From positions 248,001 to 312,000 of the forward strand of contig NZ_JAIWNB010000009.1 in the NCBI RefSeq assembly GCF_020215705.1: 64,000 nucleotides of DNA, read 5' to 3'. The notes beneath the pieces are model-generated. The model had not been told where the DNA came from. It was given only the letters and a program-made list of their open reading frames with translations, and ran no database searches. The translations under genes and the position numbers were made by a program. Position 1 is the stretch's first letter; each line of letters starts with the position of its first letter. Below, piece by piece: positions 26,641 through 33,912 of this stretch. Origin of the DNA: Nonomuraea aurantiaca (GTDB lineage: Bacteria; Actinomycetota; Actinomycetes; Streptosporangiales; Streptosporangiaceae).

Positions 26641-27954
26641 CTACTTGATCTTCACTACCACCGTGTTGCTGAACTTGTCGGCGAACGTCTGCTGCAGCGG
26701 CTTGTCCCAGAGCTGGGAGGCACCGTTCAGCGCGACGACGATCCCGCCGAGCAGCGACCCGACGAACGGGATGATGCCGAGAATGTATCCACCCCAGGTG
26801 CCACCGGCCCGCTTGAGCGCCACGTCGTTCGGCAGGCCGCCCGGAGGCAGCATGGTGCCCGTCGGCACGATCTTGATCCCCATGACCATCTTGCCGACCG
26901 TCTGGCCGCTCATCTTGGTCATGAAGAACTCGTAGGCGACGTACACCGCCGTCATCACGATGGCCACCACAATGCCGTAGGCGGTCGCCCCCAGCAGGCC
27001 GGTCGTCGTGCCGGTCGCGGAGTTGTAGCCGGCGAGCAGGATGGCCCCGAAAACGAGACCGATCACCCAGTTCGCGATGCCGAAGATGACACCGTCGATG
27101 ATCCTCGCCACGAGCCGCTGCCACCACTCGGCGAGCGGGGCCGGGGCGCCTGGCGGTTGCACGCCGTGTGGCTGCGGCTGACCGTAGCCTGGCTGCTGGC
27201 CGTACTGCTGCTGCCCGTAGGCGGGCTGCTGGCCGTACTGCTGTTGCTGCTGACCGTAGTCCGGCTGACCGTACTGCTGCTGGCCGTAGCCGGGTTGCGA
27301 CGGCTGCTGCTGGCCATAGCCCGGCTGGGACGGCTGCTGCTGCCCATAACCAGGTTGCTGACCGTAGCCGGGCTGCTGGCCGTAGCCGGGCTGCTGGCCC
27401 GACGGCGGCTGCTGCCCGTAACTGGGCTGCTGGCCGTAACCGGGTTGCGATTGCGGCTGCTGACCATAGCCCGGCTGGGACGGCTGCTGCTGCCCGTAAC
27501 CGGGCTGCTGGCCGTAACCAGGCTGGGATTGCGGTTGCTGGCCGTAACCGGGTTGCGATTGCGGCTGCTGACCGTAGTTGGGCTGGCCGTACTCGGGTTG
27601 CTGACCCGAAGCCTGCTGTTGACCGTATCCGGGCTGTTGGCCGTATTCGGGTTGCTGGCCGTAGCCGGGCTGCTGCCCGTACTGCGGCTGTTGGCCGTAC
27701 TGCGGTTGCTGCGGCTGCTGGCCGTAGCCAGGCTGCTGCTGCTGGCCGTACTGCGGCTGTTGGCCGTAGTTCGGCTGCTGCCCGTAGTTGGGTTGCTGAC
27801 CGTAGGCGTCATCCGCCCGGTAGCCAACGACCGTCGCATCCGGGTCGGGCTCGCCATAGGGACGGCCCGCGTTGTGATGTCCGTATTCAGTCCCGCCAGG
27901 CGCAGAGTTCTCGCCGGATTCGTCCTGTGGATACGGCGGCTGTCCGGTGCTCAC
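26641..27954 (-). CDS. RDD-family protein with a long YGQQ-rich N-terminal tail
   Basis: A 437-residue protein. Residues 1-50 are ordinary hydrophilic sequence. Residues 51-265 are almost only Gln, Gly, Tyr, Pro and Ser in repeats such as QQPGYGQQ and QSQPGYGQQ. Residues about 280-437 form an RDD membrane domain ([18 protein letters not shown], four helices, [14 protein letters not shown]). The tail is cytoplasmic by topology. Actinobacterial RDD proteins often have Pro/Gly tails, but this one is unusually long and Gln/Tyr-rich, like prion-like or phase-separating domains. GTG 27954 is preceded by GAGGTGA. A strong terminator follows. Confidence 0.82.
   Translation of the reverse strand: MSTGQPPYPQDESGENSAPGGTEYGHHNAGRPYGEPDPDATVVGYRADDAYGQQPNYGQQPNYGQQPQYGQQQQPGYGQQPQQPQYGQQPQYGQQPGYGQQPEYGQQPGYGQQQASGQQPEYGQPNYGQQPQSQPGYGQQPQSQPGYGQQPGYGQQQPSQPGYGQQPQSQPGYGQQPSYGQQPPSGQQPGYGQQPGYGQQPGYGQQQPSQPGYGQQQPSQPGYGQQQYGQPDYGQQQQQYGQQPAYGQQQYGQQPGYGQPQPHGVQPPGAPAPLAEWWQRLVARIIDGVIFGIANWVIGLVFGAILLAGYNSATGTTTGLLGATAYGIVVAIVMTAVYVAYEFFMTKMSGQTVGKMVMGIKIVPTGTMLPPGGLPNDVALKRAGGTWGGYILGIIPFVGSLLGGIVVALNGASQLWDKPLQQTFADKFSNTVVVKIK
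27170..27804 (-). repeat. In-frame QQPGYG repeat
   Basis: About 210 residues of imperfect repeats of a 5- to 10-residue unit, for example [11 protein letters not shown] with inserts QSQP or QPS. At DNA level the unit is about 15-30 bases and highly similar between copies, so length variation between strains is likely. Confidence 0.9.
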
Positions 27955-28051
27955 CGTGTCACCTCGCTTCGAGTGCGCATGTGGCACGTGTCAGGACACA
28001 TGCCTGTGCTGCCCAACGTATCGACATAGGTATCAACAATCACCTTTCCCA

Positions 28052-28609
28052 TTAGTCAAGGTCCGCGTCACCCGATGTCAGGTGGAGAAGCATGCGGGTG
28101 TTCCCCAGGGTGTTGGGCTTGACGTGTTCGAGGTCGAGGAACTCGGCGACACCCTCGTCGTACGAGGCCAGCAGCTCCGCATAGACCTCGGGTGAGACCG
28201 GGGTGCCCTGTACGGGGCGGAATCCATGCCTCGCGAAAAAGTCCACCTCAAAAGTCAGACAGAAAACCCGGCGCAGGCCGAGTTCCCGGGCCGTTTTGAT
28301 CAAGGAAGAGACGATCCGGTGCCCGATTCCGAGGCCCAGGTACTCCGGATCGACGGCCACCGTGCGAATCTCCGCGAGATCCTCCCAAAGCACGTGCAGC
28401 GCGCCGCAGCCGACCACTTGGCCGCCGCGCTCGGCGATCCAGAACTCCTGCACGTCCTCGTACAGCGTGACGGTGGCCTTCTCCAGAAGCCGGGATCCGG
28501 CGCCCGCGTAAGTGTCGACCAGGCGACGGATCGTCCTGACATCCGGCGTGCGGGCACGCCGGACGACGACTTCCGTGTCCGGGACTGTCACTTCGGCGAC
28601 CTGCTCCAT
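28052..28609 (-). CDS. argA: Amino-acid N-acetyltransferase ArgA-type
   Basis: A 185-residue GNAT-fold enzyme. The acetyl-CoA loop is PEYLGLGIGHRIVSSLI, and the later motif RVFCLTFEVDFFARHGF with YDEGVAEFLDLEHVKPNTLG matches the short ArgA of actinobacteria (M. tuberculosis Rv2747 type). It makes N-acetylglutamate from glutamate and acetyl-CoA, the first step of arginine synthesis, without the kinase-like domain of E. coli ArgA. ATG 28609 has GGAGAC-like purines upstream. It is transcribed away from the c-di-AMP riboswitch. Confidence 0.88.
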   Translation of the reverse strand: MEQVAEVTVPDTEVVVRRARTPDVRTIRRLVDTYAGAGSRLLEKATVTLYEDVQEFWIAERGGQVVGCGALHVLWEDLAEIRTVAVDPEYLGLGIGHRIVSSLIKTARELGLRRVFCLTFEVDFFARHGFRPVQGTPVSPEVYAELLASYDEGVAEFLDLEHVKPNTLGNTRMLLHLTSGDADLD

Positions 28610-28839
28610 GGGTCTCCAGCGTACAGATCCGATTACGGCCTCCCCCTAACTCTGACGTCTCTCCCATCTCATGACATCTCGTGGTTGATCGAGCACGATG
28701 AGGGATCCCTTGGCTCTTAGGCTTCCATGGCTTGACGAACTTGGTGCAAAAAGGACATAAAGTTTGTGCAGTACCGCCAAGCACGAGATCCCCTCGTGAC
28801 CCTTCGGTTGCGAAACCTCTACAGACTTGGCAGTTCTGG

Positions 28840-28868
28840 TTGAGCACGAACCCGGAGTGCACTAGTGT
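28840..28868 (+). promoter_or_regulatory. Promoter of the c-di-AMP riboswitch transcript
   Basis: TTGAGC (28840-28845) and TAGTGT (28863-28868) are separated by exactly 17 bases, giving a predicted start near 28875, just at the 5' end of the riboswitch. A small inverted repeat CACGAG/CTCGTG lies upstream at 28782-28798. Confidence 0.65.
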
Positions 28869-28869
28869 C

Positions 28870-29060
28870 CAGCGACGATGTCACCCACGCGAGCCAGCGT
28901 GGAGACGCGCCCAATCCCCGCAAGGGGAGCCGGGGACCCGCCGGTGGCGACCTCATCCCGCCGCCACCACCCATGGGGTGAATCCGAGCGAGTCGTTCGG
29001 TAGGGCTGCTCCGGCCCGAACCCGTCAGCTAACCCGGTAGGCGCCGATGAGAGGAGCTGG
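28870..29060 (+). promoter_or_regulatory. c-di-AMP riboswitch (ydaO-yuaA type)
   Basis: The leader contains the conserved blocks of this class in order: AGCCGGGGACCCG at about 28928, GGGGTGAATCCGAG at 28976, a TAGGGCTGCTCC stretch, and CCCGAACCCGTCAGCTAACC with CCGGTAGGCG near the 3' end (29016-29043). The aptamer ends just before GAGGAG (29051-29056), the ribosome site of the NlpC/P60 gene. High c-di-AMP is expected to reduce expression, as for other members of the class in actinobacteria that control cell-wall hydrolases. The ligand source could be DisA at 17541. Confidence 0.9.
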
Positions 29061-29063
29061 TTG

Positions 29064-30107
29064 GTGAAGCACACCCGCGATCGCGAGGGGAAGCCGGCGG
29101 GCGCTCACGCTCGCCCTCCGGAGCTCCGGAAGGTCCCCACCCGGTTGGGTGTCATCGTGGCGACCGTCGCCACCCTCCTCTTCGCTGTCCCCGTCGGCTC
29201 CGCCGTCGCCGATCCCAAGCCCTCGCTGAAGGACCTGTCCAAGCAGGCCGAGGAGCTCCACACCCAGATCGAGACGCTCAGCGAGGAGTTCAACGGCCAG
29301 CGGGAGAAGCTCAAGACCGCCAAGAAGTCGGCTGAGGCTGCGCAGAAGACGCTGTCCACCAGTGAGGCCGATCTGGCCGCCAAGCGCGCCAAGGCCGCGA
29401 TGCTGGGCCAGAACGCCTACATCAACGGCGGCTTCGGCCAGGCCCTGAACTTCGCCACCTCCGAGGACCCCGAGAGCTTCCTCGACCGGGCGGCCACCAC
29501 CTACGCGCTGGAGCAGCAGCAGGGCTTCGAGGTCAACCAGGTGACCACGGCCAGGCAGGCCGCCGAGCAGGCCAGGGCCAGCGCCAAGACGCGCATCGAC
29601 GAGGTAGAGAAGATCGTCGCGAGCCTCGGCACCAAGCGCGACAAGATCACCAAGCTCGTCGCCAAGGTCGAGAGCAGCCTCTTCAAGCGCGCGATCGGCG
29701 AGGCGGGCCGTCCCGGCACCCGGGCCACGCGGGTCGACCTGCCGGTCATCGGCGCCGGCAAGGCGGCCACGGCCGCCAGGTGGGCGCTCACGCAGCAGCT
29801 CAAGCCGTACGTCTGGGGCGCCGAGGGGCCGACCTCCTACGACTGCTCCGGCCTCGTGATGGCGGCCTACCAGCGGGTGGGGATCTCACTGCCGCACTAC
29901 ACGGGCGACCAGTGGACGGCCGGGCGGCACATCTCCAAGGAGGAGCTGCGCGCCGGCGACCTGGTCTTCTTCTATGGCGACCTGCACCACGTCGGCATCT
30001 ACATCGGCGGCGGCATGATGGTCCACGCGCCGCAGACCGGCGACGTCGTACGCATCGCGTCCATCGCCCGCCGTCCGTTCGCGGGCGCCGTACGCATCGC
30101 CGACTGA
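29064..30107 (+). CDS. Secreted NlpC/P60 peptidoglycan hydrolase
   Basis: A 347-residue exported enzyme. A signal sequence lies near residues 27-50 (LGVIVATVATLLFAVPVGSAVA). Residues 54-200 are a coiled-coil region of the RipA/CwlO kind (SKQAEELHTQIETLSEEFNG). The C-terminal NlpC/P60 domain has catalytic Cys261 (DCSGLVMAAY), His309 (HHVGIY) and His321 (MVHAPQ). It cleaves D-Glu to mDAP-type bonds in peptidoglycan stems for cell growth and separation. GTG 29064 is used, with GAGGAG 7 bases upstream; a TTG three bases earlier is a weaker choice. It is controlled by the c-di-AMP riboswitch in its leader. Confidence 0.92.
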   Translation: MKHTRDREGKPAGAHARPPELRKVPTRLGVIVATVATLLFAVPVGSAVADPKPSLKDLSKQAEELHTQIETLSEEFNGQREKLKTAKKSAEAAQKTLSTSEADLAAKRAKAAMLGQNAYINGGFGQALNFATSEDPESFLDRAATTYALEQQQGFEVNQVTTARQAAEQARASAKTRIDEVEKIVASLGTKRDKITKLVAKVESSLFKRAIGEAGRPGTRATRVDLPVIGAGKAATAARWALTQQLKPYVWGAEGPTSYDCSGLVMAAYQRVGISLPHYTGDQWTAGRHISKEELRAGDLVFFYGDLHHVGIYIGGGMMVHAPQTGDVVRIASIARRPFAGAVRIAD

Positions 30108-30176
30108 CCTCCAGGCACCACGACAAGCACTCTGACAGCCGGAGCCGGGGCCCTGGCGGCTGGGCCGGTCGAGCGG

Positions 30177-30389
30177 TCAGATGAGCTGGCGGCGGGCGGC
30201 CCAGGCCACGGCCTCGATCGCGGTGGCGACTCCGATGCGGTCGCAGATACCCCGTAGCCTTCGGCGTACCGTGCGCCCGCTGATATCCAGTCGCCTGCCA
30301 ACCCGATCAACCGTGACCCCCTTGGCAAGCTCCGCCAGCAACGCCAGATCCGCGTGGCTAAGCTCGACGCCTTCAGTGAGCACATACAT
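30177..30389 (-). CDS. Small LuxR-type helix-turn-helix protein
   Basis: A 70-residue protein consisting almost only of a GerE/LuxR helix-turn-helix (LSHADLALLAELAKGVTVDR, VGRRLDISGRTVRRRLRGIC). It has no receiver or sensor domain. It could bind DNA alone or depend on partner proteins. ATG 30389 follows a purine-rich GGGGGGAGGG; a TTG at 30407 is rejected. Small single-domain LuxR proteins like this are common in Streptosporangiales. Upstream lies an AT-rich region with dyads at 30653-30681. Confidence 0.75.
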   Translation of the reverse strand: MYVLTEGVELSHADLALLAELAKGVTVDRVGRRLDISGRTVRRRLRGICDRIGVATAIEAVAWAARRQLI

Positions 30390-30652
30390 CGGGAGCCCTC
30401 CCCCCAACAGCAGAACTCGAGACGTCTATGTCCGAGCAGGGCTGCAGCTCGTCTCGCAGACGGTAAACGCATTCTGGAAAGGTCGTCAAGCCAGCCAATA
30501 CTGCCCTCTGACCATCGCCATTGACATGATCCGCTGTAGGTGAAGTACTTGCCATATGTCGGCACACTTCGGGGCCCGATGAGGGATCACAGCCGTCCTT
30601 ACAACGGCTCCCGGCGAGCAACACGGACCTGCTGGGCCACCACCCGTAAAAC

Positions 30653-30681
30653 GCGAATGTTCTTCGCATCCAATATGCGAA
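30653..30681. promoter_or_regulatory. Overlapping dyads GCGAA/TTCGC in a gene-free region
   Basis: GCGAA...TTCGC (30653-30667) overlaps TTCGCAT...ATGCGAA (30663-30681) in an AT-rich patch unlike its surroundings. The whole gap 30390-30962 has no convincing gene; ORFs there have shadow-like composition. The evenly spaced half-sites look like an operator, perhaps for the small LuxR-type gene transcribed leftward. Confidence 0.4.
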
Positions 30682-30962
30682 ATATCGAAAATGTGGCTGC
30701 TTGCGGCCGGGGCGGCAGCGCGCGCCAAGGAGTATGAACGGTTCAGGCTTCGGAGGCAGGCGCCGCTCATCGCGGCCCGGCGCGGGCGGCCGAGAGATGG
30801 GCCGCTCGGCGCCCCGACCGGCATGATGGAACTGGTCCCGCGTTCTCCTACTCGCCGCAGGAGATCGGACCGCTGTCAACCCGAGCGTCCGTACGCGCCC
30901 GGCGCGAACCGGACCGGTGCGGCCCGGCTTGGGAGCCGGGCCGACCTTCGACGACAGGCGGG

Positions 30963-32444
30963 TCAGTTGGTCGGCTTGACCAGCGGGAACAAGATCGTTT
31001 CCCGGATGCTCTTGCCGGTGAAGGCCATGATCATCCGGTCGATCCCGGCTCCCATGCCACCCGTGGGCGGCATGGCGTACTCAAGCGCCTGCAGGAAGTC
31101 CTCGTCGAGCTGCATGGCCTCCGGGTCGCCCCCGGCGGCCAGCAGTGACTGCTCCACCAGGCGCCGGCGCTGCTCGACCGGGTCGACGAGCTCGGAGTAG
31201 GCGGTGCCCAGCTCGGTGCCGAACCCGATGAGGTCCCACTTCTCGGTCAGCAGCGGGTTGTCGCGGTGCTGGCGGGTCAGCGGGGAGGTCTCCAGCGGGT
31301 AGTCCATGACGAACGTCGGCTGGATGAGCGTGTGCTCGACGAGGGCCTCGAAGATCTCCTGGACGAGCTTGCCCTGGCCCCACTTCGGGTCCCAGTGGAT
31401 GTCGCGCCCGTCGGCGAATTTCCGGACCTGCTCCAGCGGGGTGTCGGTGGTGATCTCTTCACCGAGCGCCTCGGACACCGCCCCGTACAGCGTGACGCGC
31501 GGCCACTCCGGGATGCCCAGGTCCACCTCGACGCCGTCGTGGACGACCACAGAGGTGCCCAGCGCGGCCACGACGGCCTTCTGGTACATCCGCTGGGTCA
31601 GGTCGGCCATGTCGTTGTAGTCGAGGTAGGTGCCGTACGCCTCGATCATCGTGAACTCGGGGTTGTGCGTGGAGTCCGCGCCCTCGTTGCGGAAGTTGCG
31701 GTTGATCTCGAAGACCTTCTCGATGCCGCCGACCACGAGCCGCTTCAGGTAGAGCTCGATCGCGATGCGAAGGTAGAGCTCCATGTTGTACGCGTTGATG
31801 TGGGTCTTGAACGGCCGGGCCGCCGCGCCGCCGTGGATCGGCTGCAGCATGGGCGTCTCGACCTCGAGGTAGCCCTCCTCGTGCCAGAAGTCGCGCACCG
31901 CGCGCACCGTGGCGCTGCGGATGCGGGCCATCTCCCGGGCCTCGTCATTGACGATGAGGTCGACGTAGCGCTGGCGTACGCGGGCCTCGGGGTCGGTGAG
32001 GCCGACGTGCTTCTCCGGCAGCGGGCGCAGGCACTTGGCGGTGATCTGCCAGCGGTCGGCCAGGATCGACAGCTCGCCGCGGCGGGAGGTGATGACCTCG
32101 CCCTCCACGCCCACGTGGTCGCCCAGGTCGACGTCGCGCTTCCAGGCCGCCAGGGACTCCTCGCCGACCTTGTCGAGCGAGATCATCACCTGCAGGTCAC
32201 CGCTGCCGTCGCGGAGTGTGGCGAAGCAGAGCTTGCCGCCCACGCGGTTGAGCATGACACGGCCCGCGACACCGACCTTGTCGCCGGTCGCGGTGTCCGG
32301 GCCGAGGGCCTGGTATTTCTCCCTGACCTCGGCGTTGGTCGCCGTGCGGGGAAAGGTCACCGGGTAAGGATCGACGCCCTCACTGCGAAGGCGGTCGAGC
32401 TTCTCCCTCCGGATGCGCATCTGCTCGGGAAGTTCGTCGCTCAC
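30963..32444 (-). CDS. lysS: Lysyl-tRNA synthetase, class II
   Basis: A 493-residue synthetase. An OB-fold anticodon-binding domain (residues 50-150, VGVAGRVMLNRVGGKLCF) leads to the class II core, with motif 1 FLEVETPMLQPIHGGAAARPF-like, motif 2 FEINRNFRNEGADSTHNPEF and motif 3 GGMGAGIDRMIM. It charges tRNA-Lys. GTG 32444 gives the conserved opening SDELPEQMRIRREK; there is no clear ribosome site, so the mRNA may be leaderless. The frame open for 66 bases upstream is not conserved. No T-box leader was found. Neighbours on this strand are coaX and nadBC, the usual order. Confidence 0.95.
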   Translation of the reverse strand: MSDELPEQMRIRREKLDRLRSEGVDPYPVTFPRTATNAEVREKYQALGPDTATGDKVGVAGRVMLNRVGGKLCFATLRDGSGDLQVMISLDKVGEESLAAWKRDVDLGDHVGVEGEVITSRRGELSILADRWQITAKCLRPLPEKHVGLTDPEARVRQRYVDLIVNDEAREMARIRSATVRAVRDFWHEEGYLEVETPMLQPIHGGAAARPFKTHINAYNMELYLRIAIELYLKRLVVGGIEKVFEINRNFRNEGADSTHNPEFTMIEAYGTYLDYNDMADLTQRMYQKAVVAALGTSVVVHDGVEVDLGIPEWPRVTLYGAVSEALGEEITTDTPLEQVRKFADGRDIHWDPKWGQGKLVQEIFEALVEHTLIQPTFVMDYPLETSPLTRQHRDNPLLTEKWDLIGFGTELGTAYSELVDPVEQRRRLVEQSLLAAGGDPEAMQLDEDFLQALEYAMPPTGGMGAGIDRMIMAFTGKSIRETILFPLVKPTN

Positions 32445-32591
32445 AGCATCAAAGAGTAGGGGATATGGCGAACTGCAAGGGCTCGTCACCTCTCTGCAGG
32501 GTGGCTGCAAGAACTCTCCCGTACCAATGACACATCGAGCTCAGGGGGGAACCGGCAAGGCGCCGGCCCAGGGGGAGCTCAAGGAGAGATC

Positions 32592-33062
32592 ATGATGAAG
32601 AAGCTCGCGACCGGCCTCGCCGCCGTCGCCGCCACGAGCGCGCTGGCCTTAGCGCTGCCGTCGGCCGCCAGCGCCAGCACCGCGGACTCCGACTCCTGGG
32701 GTCCGGTCTACTCGCAGCACTACCAGGCCAAGGCCTCCGGCTGGGTCAGTGTGGACTGGGACGACGACGACCACGAGTCGAACACGATCACCGTCAAGGG
32801 CAAGCTCTGGGACCTGGACCACCGCAGCTACGACGAGGGCGGCAAGTGCGCGTACGTGAAGTTCCAGACCAGCGACTTCGACGACAACTGGTCGACGGTC
32901 TACACCAAGAAGTACTGCGGCTACCCGGCCTTCAAGCGCTTCTCCTTCGACAGCGACGACGTCTCCAGCCTCCGCGTGAAGGTCTGCCAGATCGGCCTCC
33001 ACGGCTCCTACCCGCGCAACTGCGGCAGCTGGAGCGACCTGTACACCGGCGACTCCGAGTAA
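32592..33062 (+). CDS. Small secreted acidic protein
   Basis: A 156-residue protein with a classical signal peptide (KKLATGLAAVAATSALALA, cleavage after ASA). The mature 125 residues are very acidic (VDWDDDDHES, FDDNWS) with four Cys (KCAYV, KYCGYP, KVCQIG, RNCGSW), likely two disulfides, and many aromatic residues; it reads like a small beta-sandwich. AAGGAGAG precedes the start. It is divergent from lysS and ends in a shared terminator with coaX. No family was recognised; export to the outside is firm, function unknown. Confidence 0.72.
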   Translation: MMKKLATGLAAVAATSALALALPSAASASTADSDSWGPVYSQHYQAKASGWVSVDWDDDDHESNTITVKGKLWDLDHRSYDEGGKCAYVKFQTSDFDDNWSTVYTKKYCGYPAFKRFSFDSDDVSSLRVKVCQIGLHGSYPRNCGSWSDLYTGDSE

Positions 33063-33092
33063 CCGGCCAGGTAGAGACGGTCCACGAACGCA

Positions 33093-33125
33093 AGCGGCCC
33101 CCTCACCCGAGCGGGGGGCCGCTTG
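33093..33125. terminator. Bidirectional terminator between secreted protein and coaX
   Basis: AAGCGGCCCCC (33093-33103) and GGGGGCCGCTT (33115-33125) form an 11-bp stem between two convergent genes. The plus strand continues GTTCATG, and the distal arm touches the coaX stop, so it serves both directions. Confidence 0.82.
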
Positions 33126-33126
33126 T

Positions 33127-33909
33127 TCATGCCGTGTTCCTGTTGTAGATCAGCCGCAGGCCGATCAGCGTCAGCCACGGCTCGTGCACGTCGATCGAGC
33201 GCGACTCGCCCACCACCAGCGCCGCGTGCCCGCCGGTGGCCACCACGGTCACCTCGTCGGGGTCGTCGGCCAGCTCGGCCGTCATCCGCTCGACGATGCC
33301 GTCGACCTGGCCCGCGAAGCCGTAGATGATGCCGGCCTGGAGCGCCTCGACGGTGTTCTTGGCGATGACCGAGCGCGGCCTGACCAGCTCCACCTTGTGC
33401 AGCTGGGCGCCCGCCGCCGCCAGGGCGTCGACGGAGATCTCGATGCCGGGCGCGGTGACCGCGCCGATGTACTCGCCCTTGGCCGACACCGCGTCGAACG
33501 AGGTCGCGGTGCCGAAATCGACGATGACGCAGGGGCCGCCGTACTGGTCGATGGCCGCCAGCGCGTTGACGATGCGGTCGCTGCCGACCTCCTTGGGGTT
33601 GTCCATGCGGACGGGCACACCGGTACGTATGCCCGGCTCCACGATCACCGCGGTCACGTCGCCGTAGTAGCGGCGGCACATCTCGCGCATCTCGTTGAGC
33701 ACGCTCGGCACGGTCGAGCAGATCGCGATGCCGCTGACATCGGCTCCCTTGAGCAATGGAGACTGGGCGAGCAGCCCTTGGAGCACGACCGCGATCTCGT
33801 CGGCTGTGCGGCGGGCGTCCGTGGCCAGCCGCCAGTGCTCGATGACTTCCTCGCCCTCGAACAGGCCGAGCACCGTGTGCGTGTTGCCGACGTCGATCGT
33901 GAGCAGCAT
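33127..33909 (-). CDS. coaX: Type III pantothenate kinase
   Basis: A 260-residue ASKHA-fold kinase. The phosphate loop is TIDVGNTHTVLGLFEG, the later motif VGSDRIVNALAA with VIVDFGTATSFD is the pantothenate site, and VVATGGHAALV ends the second domain. It phosphorylates pantothenate in the first step of CoA synthesis and needs a monovalent cation. It starts 3 bases after nadBC and is the last gene of the panC-nadBC-coaX run, consistent with a cofactor operon. Confidence 0.93.
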   Translation of the reverse strand: MLLTIDVGNTHTVLGLFEGEEVIEHWRLATDARRTADEIAVVLQGLLAQSPLLKGADVSGIAICSTVPSVLNEMREMCRRYYGDVTAVIVEPGIRTGVPVRMDNPKEVGSDRIVNALAAIDQYGGPCVIVDFGTATSFDAVSAKGEYIGAVTAPGIEISVDALAAAGAQLHKVELVRPRSVIAKNTVEALQAGIIYGFAGQVDGIVERMTAELADDPDEVTVVATGGHAALVVGESRSIDVHEPWLTLIGLRLIYNRNTA

Positions 33910-33912
33910 CGA

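Noticed and set aside
27168-28055. Ala/Arg-rich plus-strand ORF opposite the YGQQ tail
   Set aside because: Antisense reading of the repeat; the minus frame ends in a proper RDD domain.
30408-30960. Minus- and plus-strand ORFs between the LuxR-type gene and lysS
   Set aside because: No ribosome sites, biased amino-acid content, and they cross the AT-rich dyad region.
32445-32591. T-box leader for lysS
   Set aside because: No T-box sequence or specifier structure seen; the gene may be leaderless.
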